Notes: generated by a model from the letters alone, not told the origin. 64,000 nt of DNA from Marinobacter orientalis (GCF_004792665.1 NZ_SRZX01000005.1:186001-250000); one strand, 5' to 3'. Shown: positions 1 through 10,475, counted from the stretch's first letter. Numbers and translations: made by a program.

Positions 1-422
1 ACGATATCCTCAAATGTCACACCACCGGGGAATACTAGGTTAATGCGAATGCCTCTTACGCCGAGAGCATTCATTCGGCTCAGCTCTTCATCCCCAATAT
101 GGCGGTCTACAACCGCCACACCCCTCCATTCTATTGGGTCTGTATCCGTGCTTGCTGCGAGAGTGTCAAGCATGCGGCGATTGTCTGTCCCGTATACGCT
201 TGGCTGGACCAAAACTGCCCGCTGAAAGCCGAGAGTATTTAGCAACTGTCGATAGGACGTTTCAGTCGCATCAGGTGGTGTATAGCCCCTCGTTGGCTGA
301 TAAGGATACTTCTCCTGCGGCCCAAAAAGATGAGCGTGGGTGTCACAGGCACCCTCAGGTAACTTTTCTCGCGGAGCCTCAACCCGTGGGTTCGGGCCGG
401 GTATGTCAGGTTTTGTGTGCAT
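1..422 (-). CDS. Amidohydrolase family protein, LigI-like (partial, C-terminus outside window)
   Basis: The first about 140 residues of a TIM-barrel metal-dependent hydrolase (COG3618 type) read on the minus strand and run off the window at position 1. The ATG at 422 has an AAGGA Shine-Dalgarno 10 bases upstream. Residues about 24-35 (GACDTHAHLFGP) hold the metal-binding HxH motif, followed by YTPPDAT, then a VLVQPSVYGTDNR block and GVRGIRINLV. These match the N-terminal pattern of 2-pyrone-4,6-dicarboxylate lactonase (LigI) and D-galactarolactone isomerase, which hydrolyse or isomerise lactone dicarboxylates. It lies 73 bp after dctM and is probably the last gene of the TRAP operon, so its substrate may be what the transporter brings in. 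Substrate identity is inference. Confidence 0.85.
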   Translation of the reverse strand, partial: MHTKPDIPGPNPRVEAPREKLPEGACDTHAHLFGPQEKYPYQPTRGYTPPDATETSYRQLLNTLGFQRAVLVQPSVYGTDNRRMLDTLAASTDTDPIEWRGVAVVDRHIGDEELSRMNALGVRGIRINLVFPGGVTFEDI

Positions 423-495
423 CGGTTTTTGTTCCTTGTATTACCCGGATGGAGAAGGACATCAAATTCTATTAACCACCATGTCAGCCTTGAAA

Positions 496-1776
496 TTAGC
501 CCAACTTTTCTGGGAGCCATAGTGTTATTGCCGGAACATAGGCTATTAAGGCGACAACGGTGACGAGAACCAGCATGAATGGCCAGATATGCCGTGCAAC
601 TGTTTCTACACGCAACCCGCTAATACTAGATGCGACAAAAATAGAGTAGCCAACGGGTGGAGTAACCATGCCTACTGCAAAGTTGATCACGACCATAGCA
701 CCCAGTTGAATCGGGTCCAGACCAATTTGCTGGCCTAATCCGATGAGTACACCACTTAGAATTACCATTGCAGAAATGTTATCCATTACCGCGCCAAGTA
801 GAAGTAGCATGACATTGAGAATTAGAAGCAAAATAATTGGATTGTCAGTAAGCAAAAGCAATGCTTCAGTAAGGCGGGCAGGAATCTGCTCACTAGCCAT
901 GACCCAGGCGAAGCCGTAAGCTACGGCAATTATAAACATGATAGTGGCAGTAGTTCTCATTGAACTCATCAGGATCGATGGCACTTTCTGCCATTTCAAG
1001 TCCCGATACAAAAACAGCCCAACCACCGCGCTATAAAGCGCTCCCACCATGGCTGCTTCAGTAGGCGTAAACATCCCACTGTAAATGCCCCCCAGAATGA
1101 CGACAGGGGCAAGAAGGGCCCATATGCCATCCCGCAGAGCAAATAGAATTTCTCTGCCTGTGGCGCGAGCTTCCCGCGCTACGCCACGGTAGCGGGCATA
1201 GATAACACTCACGACACAAAAGCCGGCAGCGGCAATCAAACCAGGCACAATCCCGGCCAAGAAAAGCTTGGCAATAGATTCTTCTGCCAGCACTCCCCAG
1301 ATCACCATCGGAATTGACGGAGGAATCATCTGTCCCAGAGGTCCTACAGCTGTTGCTAAAGCGGCTGCATATCCTCGCTGGTAGCCGCGGTCCTCAAGTT
1401 CATCAATCATTATCGAGCCCACTGCCGCAGTTGTGGCGGGTGCTGAGCCGGAAATCGCGCCGAAGAAAGTGCCCGCAGCCACAGTAGACATCGAGAGGCC
1501 CCCGGTTAAATGTCCGAAAAAAGTTTCAGCAACACGAACCAGGCGTCGGGACAGTCCTCCAGCACTCATGAGCTCGCCTGCCAATATGAATCCCGGAATG
1601 GCAAGCAAGCTCGTCACATTACTTCCTGCGACAAATTGTTGGGGCAAAATCATCGGATTAATGTCCGCCATCCAGATACCAACGGCAGCAAGGAGGCCTA
1701 TGGTAAAGGCAATTGGCACTCCCAATGCGAGTAAGACGATCAGTCCAATCATCATGATTGTGCCGATATCACCCAT
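496..1776 (-). CDS. dctM: TRAP transporter large permease subunit DctM
   Basis: A 426-residue, almost wholly hydrophobic protein with about 12 membrane segments. It has the DctM family features: GVPIAFTIGLLAAVG near the N-terminus, FFGAISGSAPATTAAVGSIM at about 100-120, and a C-terminal MVTPPVGYSIFVASSISG block. It forms the Na+-coupled translocation channel of a tripartite ATP-independent periplasmic transporter in the inner membrane, working with DctQ and DctP. Its ATG overlaps the end of dctQ by 8 bp, indicating translational coupling. Length is normal for the family (about 425). The transported compound cannot be read from this subunit. Confidence 0.93.
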   Translation of the reverse strand: MGDIGTIMMIGLIVLLALGVPIAFTIGLLAAVGIWMADINPMILPQQFVAGSNVTSLLAIPGFILAGELMSAGGLSRRLVRVAETFFGHLTGGLSMSTVAAGTFFGAISGSAPATTAAVGSIMIDELEDRGYQRGYAAALATAVGPLGQMIPPSIPMVIWGVLAEESIAKLFLAGIVPGLIAAAGFCVVSVIYARYRGVAREARATGREILFALRDGIWALLAPVVILGGIYSGMFTPTEAAMVGALYSAVVGLFLYRDLKWQKVPSILMSSMRTTATIMFIIAVAYGFAWVMASEQIPARLTEALLLLTDNPIILLLILNVMLLLLGAVMDNISAMVILSGVLIGLGQQIGLDPIQLGAMVVINFAVGMVTPPVGYSIFVASSISGLRVETVARHIWPFMLVLVTVVALIAYVPAITLWLPEKLG

Positions 1777-2269
1777 GTTTATGCTCCGCCAGGTTGCGGA
1801 TCGGCGCTGGACGAAGTATGAGAACTAGAGCGTGAAAGCTAATAAGAAGCCCGCCAGTCGGTACTGCAGCATTTTTAATCCAAACGGGATACCTGACGGC
1901 AGGAGAGACCTGACCAAAAGTGAATTCCGCGAAGTCCCACCCCGTCCACAGCATCAAGATGCCAAATCCGAGGATGAGAAGCATGATGCCTCTTTCAACC
2001 AGTTCCGACAGAAGCGGCGGCAGTGCGTCTACCAGCAGTGTGACACGCACGTGCCCGCCTTCTCTGACCAGGGCGCTGGCAACAAGGAATACTGTCCATG
2101 TGAATGCCAGTGCCGCGATTTCATCGCTCCATGCGAGGGAGTCCCCGAGCACATATCGGAAAAAGACGCCAAGCAATAAACTTACAATCATTACCAGGGC
2201 AGTCAAGGCCCCAGCTACCTGGGACCCAAAAGCCAGACCATGTCCCAAACTATCTAGGTAACGGTACAT
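1769..2269 (-). CDS. dctQ: TRAP transporter small permease subunit DctQ
   Basis: A 166-residue membrane protein with four predicted transmembrane helices, the usual DctQ layout. The family signature region is visible: LGVFFRYVLGDSLAWSDEIA at about 33-52 and FTWTVFLVASALVREGGHVRV after it. It scaffolds the large permease DctM in the inner membrane. It lies 59 bp downstream of dctP and overlaps dctM by 8 bp, giving the order dctP-dctQ-dctM. The first residue (MYRYLDSLGHG) is a plausible ATG start. Confidence 0.9.
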   Translation of the reverse strand: MYRYLDSLGHGLAFGSQVAGALTALVMIVSLLLGVFFRYVLGDSLAWSDEIAALAFTWTVFLVASALVREGGHVRVTLLVDALPPLLSELVERGIMLLILGFGILMLWTGWDFAEFTFGQVSPAVRYPVWIKNAAVPTGGLLISFHALVLILRPAPIRNLAEHKHG

Positions 2270-2328
2270 CTGAAAGGTTCCTGGCTTAAAAGCCGTGATG
2301 GAGCCGGGGGCGATGAGTCTGGTGACTG

Positions 2329-3333
2329 CTACTCAGCGACCTGCTCAAGCGCCTTGGCAACAATATCCGCACCAATTTTGCCGCGGTACTCGTCGTATAC
2401 GCCTGATACTTTGCTCCGGAACGCCTCAACGTCGTCGACCTCATTGACGGTCATTCCTGCTGCTTGGATTTGTTCGAGAACCTCATCGTTATTGCCGGCG
2501 ACTGTCTCACGCTGGCGTTTTATCGCTCGCTTGGCAGCTTGACGGACTATTTCCTGGTTTTCCGCAGAGAGCTTATCAAAGGTTTGTTTGGACATGAGTA
2601 GAGCTAAGGCATTGTAGGTATGGCTTGTTAAGGAGAGGTAGTCAGTCACCTCTGGATATTTGTTTGCAAATATCACAGGAAGGGGGATTTCGAGACCATC
2701 GACAGTACCCTGCTGAACCGCAGTGAACACATCGCTCCAAGCCATTGGCACCGGATTTGCCCCTATGGCACGAAAGCTGGAAATGAATAAGTCGCTAGGC
2801 TGGACCCGGAGCTTCACTCCATCAAAGTCGGCTGGAGTCCGGATAGGGCGTTTGTTGTTTATGGTATGTCGGAAGCCCGCCTCTGGAAACCCGAGTCCCA
2901 CTATACCTTTGGATTCAAGCTTGGATAGCAATGTTTGGCCAACCTCCCCATCAAGGACTTTGTGCGCCTGCTCATTGTTAGCGTAGAGAAACGGAAGGTC
3001 ATTGAGCTGAAATGCAGACTCCAATGTGCCCACCTGAGTTCCGGTGATGACACCGGCTCCCATGGTTCCGAATTGCATTGCCTGTAACATTGCCGTGTCA
3101 TTGCCAAGCTGATGATTCGGGAAAAACGAGACCTTGAATTCCCCGGGAGCTGCAGATTCAAGTTCTTCGGCAAAGTAATGCGCAGCAATAGCATATGGAT
3201 CTGCTTCGCTGTCAGCAGTGGTCCATCCGAGTTTTATTGTAGTTTGGGCATGACTGACTCCGGCGGCTCCGAGTAAAACAGCAGCCGCCAAACTACCCAT
3301 AAAGCGGGAGGTGAGGAATGATTGAATAGGCAT
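2329..3333 (-). CDS. dctP: TRAP transporter substrate-binding protein DctP
   Basis: A 334-residue periplasmic solute receptor. A signal peptide covers about residues 1-29, ending in SHAQ. The mature protein starts TTIKLGWTTADSEADPYA and has the DctP-fold landmarks: GNDTAMLQAMQFGTMGAGV, LNDLPFLYAN, LRVQPSDLFISSFRAIGANPVPM and VFTAVQQGTVDGLEIP. The arginine in LRVQPS is at the position that usually binds a substrate carboxylate, so an organic acid is likely. The ATG at 3333 is preferred over the TTG at 3336 because the AAGGA is better spaced. It is the first gene of the operon dctP-dctQ-dctM-amidohydrolase. Confidence 0.92.
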   Translation of the reverse strand: MPIQSFLTSRFMGSLAAAVLLGAAGVSHAQTTIKLGWTTADSEADPYAIAAHYFAEELESAAPGEFKVSFFPNHQLGNDTAMLQAMQFGTMGAGVITGTQVGTLESAFQLNDLPFLYANNEQAHKVLDGEVGQTLLSKLESKGIVGLGFPEAGFRHTINNKRPIRTPADFDGVKLRVQPSDLFISSFRAIGANPVPMAWSDVFTAVQQGTVDGLEIPLPVIFANKYPEVTDYLSLTSHTYNALALLMSKQTFDKLSAENQEIVRQAAKRAIKRQRETVAGNNDEVLEQIQAAGMTVNEVDDVEAFRSKVSGVYDEYRGKIGADIVAKALEQVAE

Positions 3334-4460
<1,127 letters not shown>

Positions 4461-4594
4461 TTACATAGCGCGCGCAAATACTTTGAATGGCAGGGTCACG
4501 GTGACCAGCCCACAATATTTAATCCAACTGATCAGAGTCGGTCGGTGATTGGAAATCGAGGGTTCAGAAGGAGCCTACACGGAGGTGCCACCGT

Positions 4595-5263
4595 TTAATC
4601 GCTCTGCTTCAATCCCATTTCCCAGAAATCTATTTCAAGGCGGGTCGCGTCGCTGAAAATTCTGGTTAGTTGCTGGAAGCGGGATGGAGAGACATCGGCC
4701 AGTCTTTCATCCAGCCAGTGAATTTCCGCTTCCATGGCCTCCTGGAACTCAACGCTTTCGTACATGGCGATCCACGCATCATAAGGGTTTTGTTCGCCGC
4801 GAAGGGTCTCTGCCCGGACGTTCAGCCAGTTGGCAATTTCGCCATACCCCACCATGCAGGGTGAGAGCGCCACATGCAGGTCCAACAGATCGCCCCGGTT
4901 TCCGGTGTCGAGCACATAGCGTGTGTAGGCGATGGTGGCACGGGCTTCCGGAAGGTTGGCAAGTTCTTCCTCTGAGATGCCCCACTCTCTGCAGTAACTG
5001 ATGTGCAGATCCAGCTCAACATCCACAATTGCCTGCAAGCCTTCCTTCGCCTGTTTGAGGTCTGACAGGGTCGGGCTTTTGTAGGCGGCCAGGGCGAAGG
5101 CCCGGGCGAACTGGATCAGGAAGAGGTAGTCCTGCTTCAGATAATGCTGGAATGCCTCTCGTGCAAGGGACGCATCGCCCAGCTGCCGGACGAAGCTGTG
5201 CTCGATATAGGCACGCCATTCTGACTGGCAGCTCTTCTTCAGGTCTTCAAACCGGTATGACAT
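4595..5263 (-). CDS. tenA: TenA family protein (thiaminase II / aminopyrimidine aminohydrolase)
   Basis: A 222-residue all-helical protein of the TenA/THI-4 family. It releases the aminopyrimidine (HMP) from damaged thiamin for re-use by the thiamin pathway in the cytosol. The candidate active-site residues are D45 in HYLKQDY, C136 in VALSPCMVGYGEIA and the C-terminal glutamate in TRLEIDFWEMG. Length is normal (about 220-230). The ATG at 5263 follows an AAGGAG box. No other thi gene is adjacent and no TPP riboswitch is recognisable in the 5264-5480 gap, so it appears to stand alone. Confidence 0.88.
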   Translation of the reverse strand: MSYRFEDLKKSCQSEWRAYIEHSFVRQLGDASLAREAFQHYLKQDYLFLIQFARAFALAAYKSPTLSDLKQAKEGLQAIVDVELDLHISYCREWGISEEELANLPEARATIAYTRYVLDTGNRGDLLDLHVALSPCMVGYGEIANWLNVRAETLRGEQNPYDAWIAMYESVEFQEAMEAEIHWLDERLADVSPSRFQQLTRIFSDATRLEIDFWEMGLKQSD

Positions 5264-5480
5264 CTCGACTCCTTATTGGCGGCTTTGCTCTGGATGTTCC
5301 ACGCCTGGGCCTGGCAATCAATGATAAGGCGTGGTGACGCAGAGGCCTTTATACGCTGTCAGTAGTGGTTCAATTATCCCGGAGACCAACGTAGGTGGTA
5401 TGCCCAATCACCAACAGTAACCGGCCGCGATCGTTGGTCAAGCGCGATGAATGGCGCGTAACGGTCCAGAGAGGGTCAGT

Positions 5481-6020
5481 TTAAAATAAAACCCAGTCCT
5501 GCATCCTGAGGTGAAATTCTCCAACCTGCCGTCCAGACACAAAGAGGCTCACTGAGGCCAGGTGCCTGATGTTCAGTGGTTCTGCATCGGGCACGCTCTT
5601 GCCGCGCCAGGTGGGGAGGAAGTCGCTGAAGGCAAGCTGTATACGGCTCCAGTGGTCGGTATCCGGTGTAAAGCTGTGCTGGTAGACGATGCTGCGGCGA
5701 TCAGTACTGTTTCGAAGTCCGATCTTGTAGGTTTTATCATCGCCGCGAGCCAGCAGTTCAATACCTGTCCAACCGGATGCGTCCACAGCGCTCGGCAGGT
5801 CCGCTTTGGCAGAGGCAAAGCCGCCGCCGTTATCGAGCCGTACGGTGCCATAAAAGTGGCCGTATCCTTCCTCAGAGCTGACAACGGCACCGTCAGATTG
5901 CCCGCCCATTACTCTGTCACCAAGCGCTTCCCAGTTCAATTCGTGGCTCTGACCACCGAACCCGACCAGAGTCGGGAACCTGTCCCTGCTACCACGGCTG
6001 GGTGTGTTGAACCTCGTCAT
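5481..6020 (-). CDS. CIA30 family protein
   Basis: A 179-residue protein made of one CIA30 domain, the family of complex I intermediate-associated protein 30, a galactose-binding-like beta sandwich. The hallmark is NWEALGDRVMGGQSDGAVV at about residues 28-46, matching the family's N-x-x-L-N-D-x-V-M-G-G-x-S. The strand-rich remainder includes GTVRLDNGGGFAS and LLARGDDKTYKIGLR. There is no signal peptide. Bacterial members are poorly characterised and need not assemble complex I. It lies 61 bp after the CocE/NonD hydrolase and is probably the last gene of an ATP-grasp/hydrolase/CIA30 transcription unit. Confidence 0.85.
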   Translation of the reverse strand: MTRFNTPSRGSRDRFPTLVGFGGQSHELNWEALGDRVMGGQSDGAVVSSEEGYGHFYGTVRLDNGGGFASAKADLPSAVDASGWTGIELLARGDDKTYKIGLRNSTDRRSIVYQHSFTPDTDHWSRIQLAFSDFLPTWRGKSVPDAEPLNIRHLASVSLFVSGRQVGEFHLRMQDWVLF

Positions 6021-6081
6021 GAGTTGACCTTAATAGTCCCGATGTTCCCCGTGGGGCACCGTTCCCGCGGATAGGGCACTA

Positions 6082-8112
6082 TCAGACCAGATTCCGCGGA
6101 ATGGTTTCCTCCCAGTTCCTGGAAAACACCCTCGTCTCCCCCTCCCATGCATCCATCTGTGCATGGACGTAGAAGTGCTCCTTGTCGCAGGTCATCACCG
6201 TACGAGTGACGGTTTCCACGTGCCAGTCGCCGCGACGGAAACCCCATTCGCAAAGGGTTTCGCCACGCAAAGATCCAAACTCGTCACCGACGAAACTGTA
6301 CCATTCACGGGTGCTTCGCTTTATTTCCAGGTCCACCTCGGTCAGCCGGGTCCAGCCGGGATCATTGATTACCTCCAGCGTGGATATGTCGTTGGCCAGG
6401 TCGCGTTTGACGAACCAGTTGCTGTGTGGTGTTTCCAGCGGCAGTGCACTGATCGGCGGCGCGCCCTCCGGCTTTCCGAACTCCGGTTCTGGCGGCTCGT
6501 CATGAGGTTGATGCGCAGGGATATTGAAGCGCGTGCCCGCCGGAAAAATGGTCAGCCTGACCGGCTCGGGAGGCGCCCAGGCCAGTGGGAAATAGGAGGT
6601 GGACAGTGACAGCCGAAGCCGGTGGCCCACGGGAAAATGCTGGCCACAGCCGTTGAGTGTCAGCCGGACCCGGTAGCGCTTGCCCGGAACCATTTCCTCC
6701 GGGTGTTCATGGCTATCCCGGTGGCAGAGGTTGAGCACCCCATAGGTCACCCTCGTGGCCTTGTCATCGGGAGCCACGTTCGACAGCCGGGCGGCCAGCA
6801 TGGCCACGGGGCGGTCCGAACACAGCTCCACTTCCAGCACCGGCGATCCCAGCAGTTCCAGTGGCTTGTCCAGCGGTGCGGACTCGAATACCAGGGCACC
6901 GCCGTCTTCCTCGCGCTGGTCATGGGGCAGATCCGGGGTGGCGGCGTAGGAGCACCACTTGCCCGCGAAAAGTCCCACGCTCAGGGGAGACTGGATAGTC
7001 AGCGGTTCGTTGTCCCGCGGCTCGCCGTTGTGCAGCAGGCGACCGCCGCTGTCCAGTTGCAGGGTCTCCATCGTCACATGGCGGCTTGGCCACTCCGGTT
7101 CCGCGAGCCAGCGACCGGGCCTCTCCTGGTAGCGGGTAAAGGGCGGGATGCTGTCCTGCAGCCAGGCGCGCAGCACCGGCTCGCGGTCCATGCCGTTATC
7201 TCTGTCCTTGAGCCAGTGGTCCCACCAGCGCACCGCTTCCTGCAGGAAACCGATAGCGGGGCCGGGTATGCCCTCATGGGGATACATGTGGCTCCAGGGG
7301 CCGATCAGGCCCTGGCGCGGTACCTTCAGGTTTTCCATAAGGCGGAAAACCGCATTGGAATAACCGTCAGCCCAGCCACTCACCGCCATTACCGGGCACT
7401 GGATGTCGTTCCAGTCCTCGCACACGGAGCCGTGCTTCCAGTAGTCGGTGCGGTGGGCCTGGCGCAGCCATTCGATCACCCAGGGTTCATTGGCGCGCAG
7501 GCGCTCGAACCAGAGCGAGCGCCACTGCTCTCCTACCATCTCGGGGTCCGGTGGCAGGGAATTGAAGGCGAACATGGTGGAAGCCCAGGATAGATTGTCC
7601 CCGAGCAGACACCCTCCCATGTAGTGCACATCATCGGCGTAGCGGTCGTCCGTCGCGCAAACGGCAATCACCGCTTTTAACTCGGGCGGCTGCATGGCAG
7701 CGATCTGCAGGCCATTGAAGCCACCCCAGGAGATACCGATCATCCCGGTGTTACCGTTGCACCAGGGTTGTTGTGCCAGCCATCTCAGAATCTCGCAGCC
7801 GTCATCAAGCTCCAGCTGGATGTATTCATCCGCAAGCACGCCATCAGAATCGCCGCTGCCGCGCATGTCCACGCGCACAGAGGCATAGCCATGGCCGGCA
7901 AAGTAGGGGTGCATCACAGCGTCTCGCGGACGGGTCATGTCGCGGCGGCGATAGGGGATGTATTCCAGTATCGCCGGGACGGGCGCATCCTCGGCCCCTT
8001 CGGGGAGCCAGATGCGGGCTGCAAGCTCCACGCCATCGGACATGGGGATGCGCACGTGCTCAATCTCACGAACCCTGCAGGGCAGGTTGGTGGCTACATG
8101 GGGTGTGCTCAT
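6082..8112 (-). CDS. CocE/NonD family hydrolase (X-Pro dipeptidyl-peptidase S15 type)
   Basis: A 676-residue alpha/beta hydrolase. The nucleophile elbow is GMIGISWGGFNGLQ, with serine in GxSxGG. The N-terminus reads VRIPMSDGVELAARIWLP and RGSGDSDG, typical of the S15/CocE group. The cap region has YWKHGS and VSGWADGYSN, which supplies the candidate aspartate, then IGPWSHMYP, which supplies the candidate histidine. The C-terminal half is the jelly-roll domain PepX_C (SPVLEVELCSDRP). Members cut ester or amide bonds such as acyl-amino acids, cocaine or X-Pro peptides. The start at 8112 has a strong GGAGGA. It is 30 bp downstream of the ATP-grasp gene. The natural substrate is unknown. Confidence 0.9.
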   Translation of the reverse strand: MSTPHVATNLPCRVREIEHVRIPMSDGVELAARIWLPEGAEDAPVPAILEYIPYRRRDMTRPRDAVMHPYFAGHGYASVRVDMRGSGDSDGVLADEYIQLELDDGCEILRWLAQQPWCNGNTGMIGISWGGFNGLQIAAMQPPELKAVIAVCATDDRYADDVHYMGGCLLGDNLSWASTMFAFNSLPPDPEMVGEQWRSLWFERLRANEPWVIEWLRQAHRTDYWKHGSVCEDWNDIQCPVMAVSGWADGYSNAVFRLMENLKVPRQGLIGPWSHMYPHEGIPGPAIGFLQEAVRWWDHWLKDRDNGMDREPVLRAWLQDSIPPFTRYQERPGRWLAEPEWPSRHVTMETLQLDSGGRLLHNGEPRDNEPLTIQSPLSVGLFAGKWCSYAATPDLPHDQREEDGGALVFESAPLDKPLELLGSPVLEVELCSDRPVAMLAARLSNVAPDDKATRVTYGVLNLCHRDSHEHPEEMVPGKRYRVRLTLNGCGQHFPVGHRLRLSLSTSYFPLAWAPPEPVRLTIFPAGTRFNIPAHQPHDEPPEPEFGKPEGAPPISALPLETPHSNWFVKRDLANDISTLEVINDPGWTRLTEVDLEIKRSTREWYSFVGDEFGSLRGETLCEWGFRRGDWHVETVTRTVMTCDKEHFYVHAQMDAWEGETRVFSRNWEETIPRNLV

Positions 8113-8142
8113 CCGTCCTCCTTTTTTTCAGTGACTGAATGT

Positions 8143-9429
8143 TCAGTGACTGAACCGGAAATCCAGTCGTTCCTTGATCTGATCTGCCTTTTTATCGATT
8201 TCTTCCCCGCTGTCGCCGCCCACAAAAAGTACGGCGTACTCGAAGCTGTAGCTGTCCTGGTGGAGCATGTCACTGAGACGGTTGCCCTGCTCCGCCTCTA
8301 CCTGGATATGGCACCCGGGAATGTCGTTTTCTATGGCGCGAATCTCATTCGCATCGGGTACCCGTTCGACCACGCCATCCTGGTGTTCGCGCAGCATGAT
8401 CTTGGCGGCATACCGGTACTTGCCACGTTCCGGCGGAAACGCAGGCTTGCGCCCCAATGCCACGTCCACCATTGCCTGGAGATTGGAGCTTCCCTCGACC
8501 ATTTCAAATAGCGGGCTATGGGATTTGGAGCAACGGGGATTCACTTCCAGCATCCATATGGAGCCTTCGTCTTCATTGTAGAAAAACTCGATGTTGAACG
8601 GTGAGTTGTCAAAGCCCGTCCGCTCGATAAAGCGCCGGCAGTCCTCAAACATGATGTCCTGAACCGAAGCCTCCAGGTCCGAGGGATACTGATAGCGGGA
8701 GAAGGAGGAGCCAACGGCGCCCTCGCGCAAGGAGTCCACCACTCCGTAGATTTTCATCTCCCCGTTGAGCACATAACCTTCCAGGGTGCATTGCCGCCCC
8801 GCGGAGACGATCTCTTCGGCGATACAGTGCCAGCCGTCAACTGGCGCGATGTCTTCCGGAAGCTGGGCCATCTCGAGAATATGGTTGAAGGGCTTGGCAA
8901 ATATATGGATCCGGTCACGGGTCCGCTTAATGGCATGCTCGAAATCCCGCTGGTTATCGACATGAAAACCCAACTGCGAAGAGTGCGCACGCACGGGCTT
9001 GATCCAGAAAGGGTAAGGCAGCGGCGGCTGGTCCAGTACGTTCTCGTCAAATGGGTTCACGCTGGCGAAACGGGGTGTCTGCCGTGGCGCCACCCGCGCC
9101 TCTTCCACTCGTGCCCAGTACTTGTGCTCGCAGCGCAGGGCTGCTTCCAGAGAGGGGCCGGGCAGGTCCCACTCCCGCCGCAGGACAGGCAGCAGGCTTA
9201 ATGTGGGAAAGTCCCAGTAGCCGACGATGGCGTCCACGGTGCCGGGGAAATCCTTCAGCGTCTGCCTGGCACGATCCAGAAGCTCCGCCATATCATAGCC
9301 GGTGGTGTTAACCGCCGTTTCCATGTCCAGCAGGGAATGGAAGGCCATTTCATCGCTGCCCCGAAGATTTTCAAGCATGGCCTGATGAAAATCATCCATG
9401 GCCATGACGAATATATTTTTTTTCGCCAT
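8143..9429 (-). CDS. ATP-grasp domain-containing protein
   Basis: A 428-residue protein of the ATP-grasp superfamily, which ligates a carboxylate to an amine or other nucleophile through an acyl-phosphate. Visible elements are a pre-ATP-grasp N-domain (KKNIFVMAMDDFHQAMLENL), the strand PFWIKPVRAHSSQLGFHV with a candidate ATP-binding lysine, and the Mg2+-binding block NIEFFYNEDEGSIWMLEVNP followed by RCSKSHSP. The ATG at 9429 is chosen because GGAGGAAG precedes it; an upstream in-frame ATG at 9468 lacks one. It is the first gene of a unit with the CocE/NonD hydrolase and CIA30 protein. A ligase beside a hydrolase suggests making and breaking one class of conjugate, but that is inference. Confidence 0.85.
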   Translation of the reverse strand: MAKKNIFVMAMDDFHQAMLENLRGSDEMAFHSLLDMETAVNTTGYDMAELLDRARQTLKDFPGTVDAIVGYWDFPTLSLLPVLRREWDLPGPSLEAALRCEHKYWARVEEARVAPRQTPRFASVNPFDENVLDQPPLPYPFWIKPVRAHSSQLGFHVDNQRDFEHAIKRTRDRIHIFAKPFNHILEMAQLPEDIAPVDGWHCIAEEIVSAGRQCTLEGYVLNGEMKIYGVVDSLREGAVGSSFSRYQYPSDLEASVQDIMFEDCRRFIERTGFDNSPFNIEFFYNEDEGSIWMLEVNPRCSKSHSPLFEMVEGSSNLQAMVDVALGRKPAFPPERGKYRYAAKIMLREHQDGVVERVPDANEIRAIENDIPGCHIQVEAEQGNRLSDMLHQDSYSFEYAVLFVGGDSGEEIDKKADQIKERLDFRFSH

Positions 9430-9692
9430 TGGTACTTCCTCCATGTGAGCCGGCGATTCACTCGCCAACCAGGCGACCTGGCAAGCGCATATACCTAAAC
9501 GTCGTTAATCATGACCATAGCATGCCCGTTTTCGAGCGACAATTAGCCTGGCCGGTGTGTTTTGGCCACGAAAAAACTCCGCCGTAATTGTGCCCGCAGG
9601 CTGATGTTGCCTCCGGAATGGAGTTTGGACTTGTCCCGATGCTGTGTACACTCCCGGTCTGGCGCATTCTGTTCAAGGAAATGGTTACAACG

Positions 9693-10316
9693 ATGACTCT
9701 GGCTACCTGGCTGACCGTTGTCACGATATGCATATTGGGCGCCATGTCCCCGGGACCATCGCTGGCTATTGTGCTGAAACAAACGCTTACCGGTGGTCGC
9801 AGGAATGGCATGATTACAGCGATCACCCATGGTCTGGGTGTGGGTGTTTACGCCTTTCTCAGCATCATTGGCCTGGCTGCCATAATTACGGCGTCTTCTC
9901 TGGTTTTTTCTGTCCTGCAGTGGGGCGGGGCAGCCTATCTGGCATGGCTTGGCATACGGGGCCTGTTAGCGAGAGCCCCGGCCGGCGATGCCCCGTTACC
10001 TGAAGCACCCACGACAGCGAGTGCCGCCCGGGACGGTTTGCTGATTGTGCTTCTGAACCCGAAAATTGCTCTTTTTTTCCTTGCGCTGTTCAGTCAGGTG
10101 GTGGGGACCGATACCAGTATGATTGCCAGGTTCGGCTATGCGGCCACGGCAATGGTTATTGACGCAAGCTGGTATCTGTTTGTCACCTGGTTGTTCTCGA
10201 ACCCGCGCTGGCTTCACAGCCTGCGCCGGCAGGCGATCTGGTTTGAACGTCTCTTCGGCGCGGTTCTTTTGGGTCTTGCCAGTCATCTGGTGGTTGGTAT
10301 TCTGAATGGGAAGTGA
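9693..10316 (+). CDS. LysE/RhtB family amino-acid exporter
   Basis: A 207-residue inner-membrane protein with about six hydrophobic helices. The family motif is near the N-terminus: GAMSPGPSLAIVLKQTLTGG followed by GMITAITHGLGVGVY. A second conserved block is LLIVLLNPKIALFFLALFSQ. Members export amino acids, homoserine lactone or related small metabolites. The ATG at 9693 places the first helix at the N-terminus as in the family; ATG 9681 and a longer ORF from 9588 are possible but lack good ribosome-binding spacing. It is divergent from the ATP-grasp gene, so it could export that unit's product, but no sequence feature proves it. Confidence 0.88.
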   Translation: MTLATWLTVVTICILGAMSPGPSLAIVLKQTLTGGRRNGMITAITHGLGVGVYAFLSIIGLAAIITASSLVFSVLQWGGAAYLAWLGIRGLLARAPAGDAPLPEAPTTASAARDGLLIVLLNPKIALFFLALFSQVVGTDTSMIARFGYAATAMVIDASWYLFVTWLFSNPRWLHSLRRQAIWFERLFGAVLLGLASHLVVGILNGK

Positions 10317-10475
10317 AGGTCATCTTCGCGGATTATCGCGCTGATCGAAAAACAGGCGTAAGATGGGAATATTGCCCGGACTGGAGGGCTCAGTGAGCCC
10401 GTCAGTCAGTATCCAAAGGAGCGGAGTAGCAGCACCGATACAGATCAACCGAACTCACTCAGGATAAATCGCATC

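Noticed and set aside
5264..5480. TPP riboswitch before tenA
   Set aside because: The conserved THI-box sequences are not found in the upstream gap.
6622..7593. 323-codon plus-strand open frame
   Set aside because: Antisense to the well-supported CocE/NonD hydrolase gene; no RBS or known domain; GC-rich codon bias creates it.
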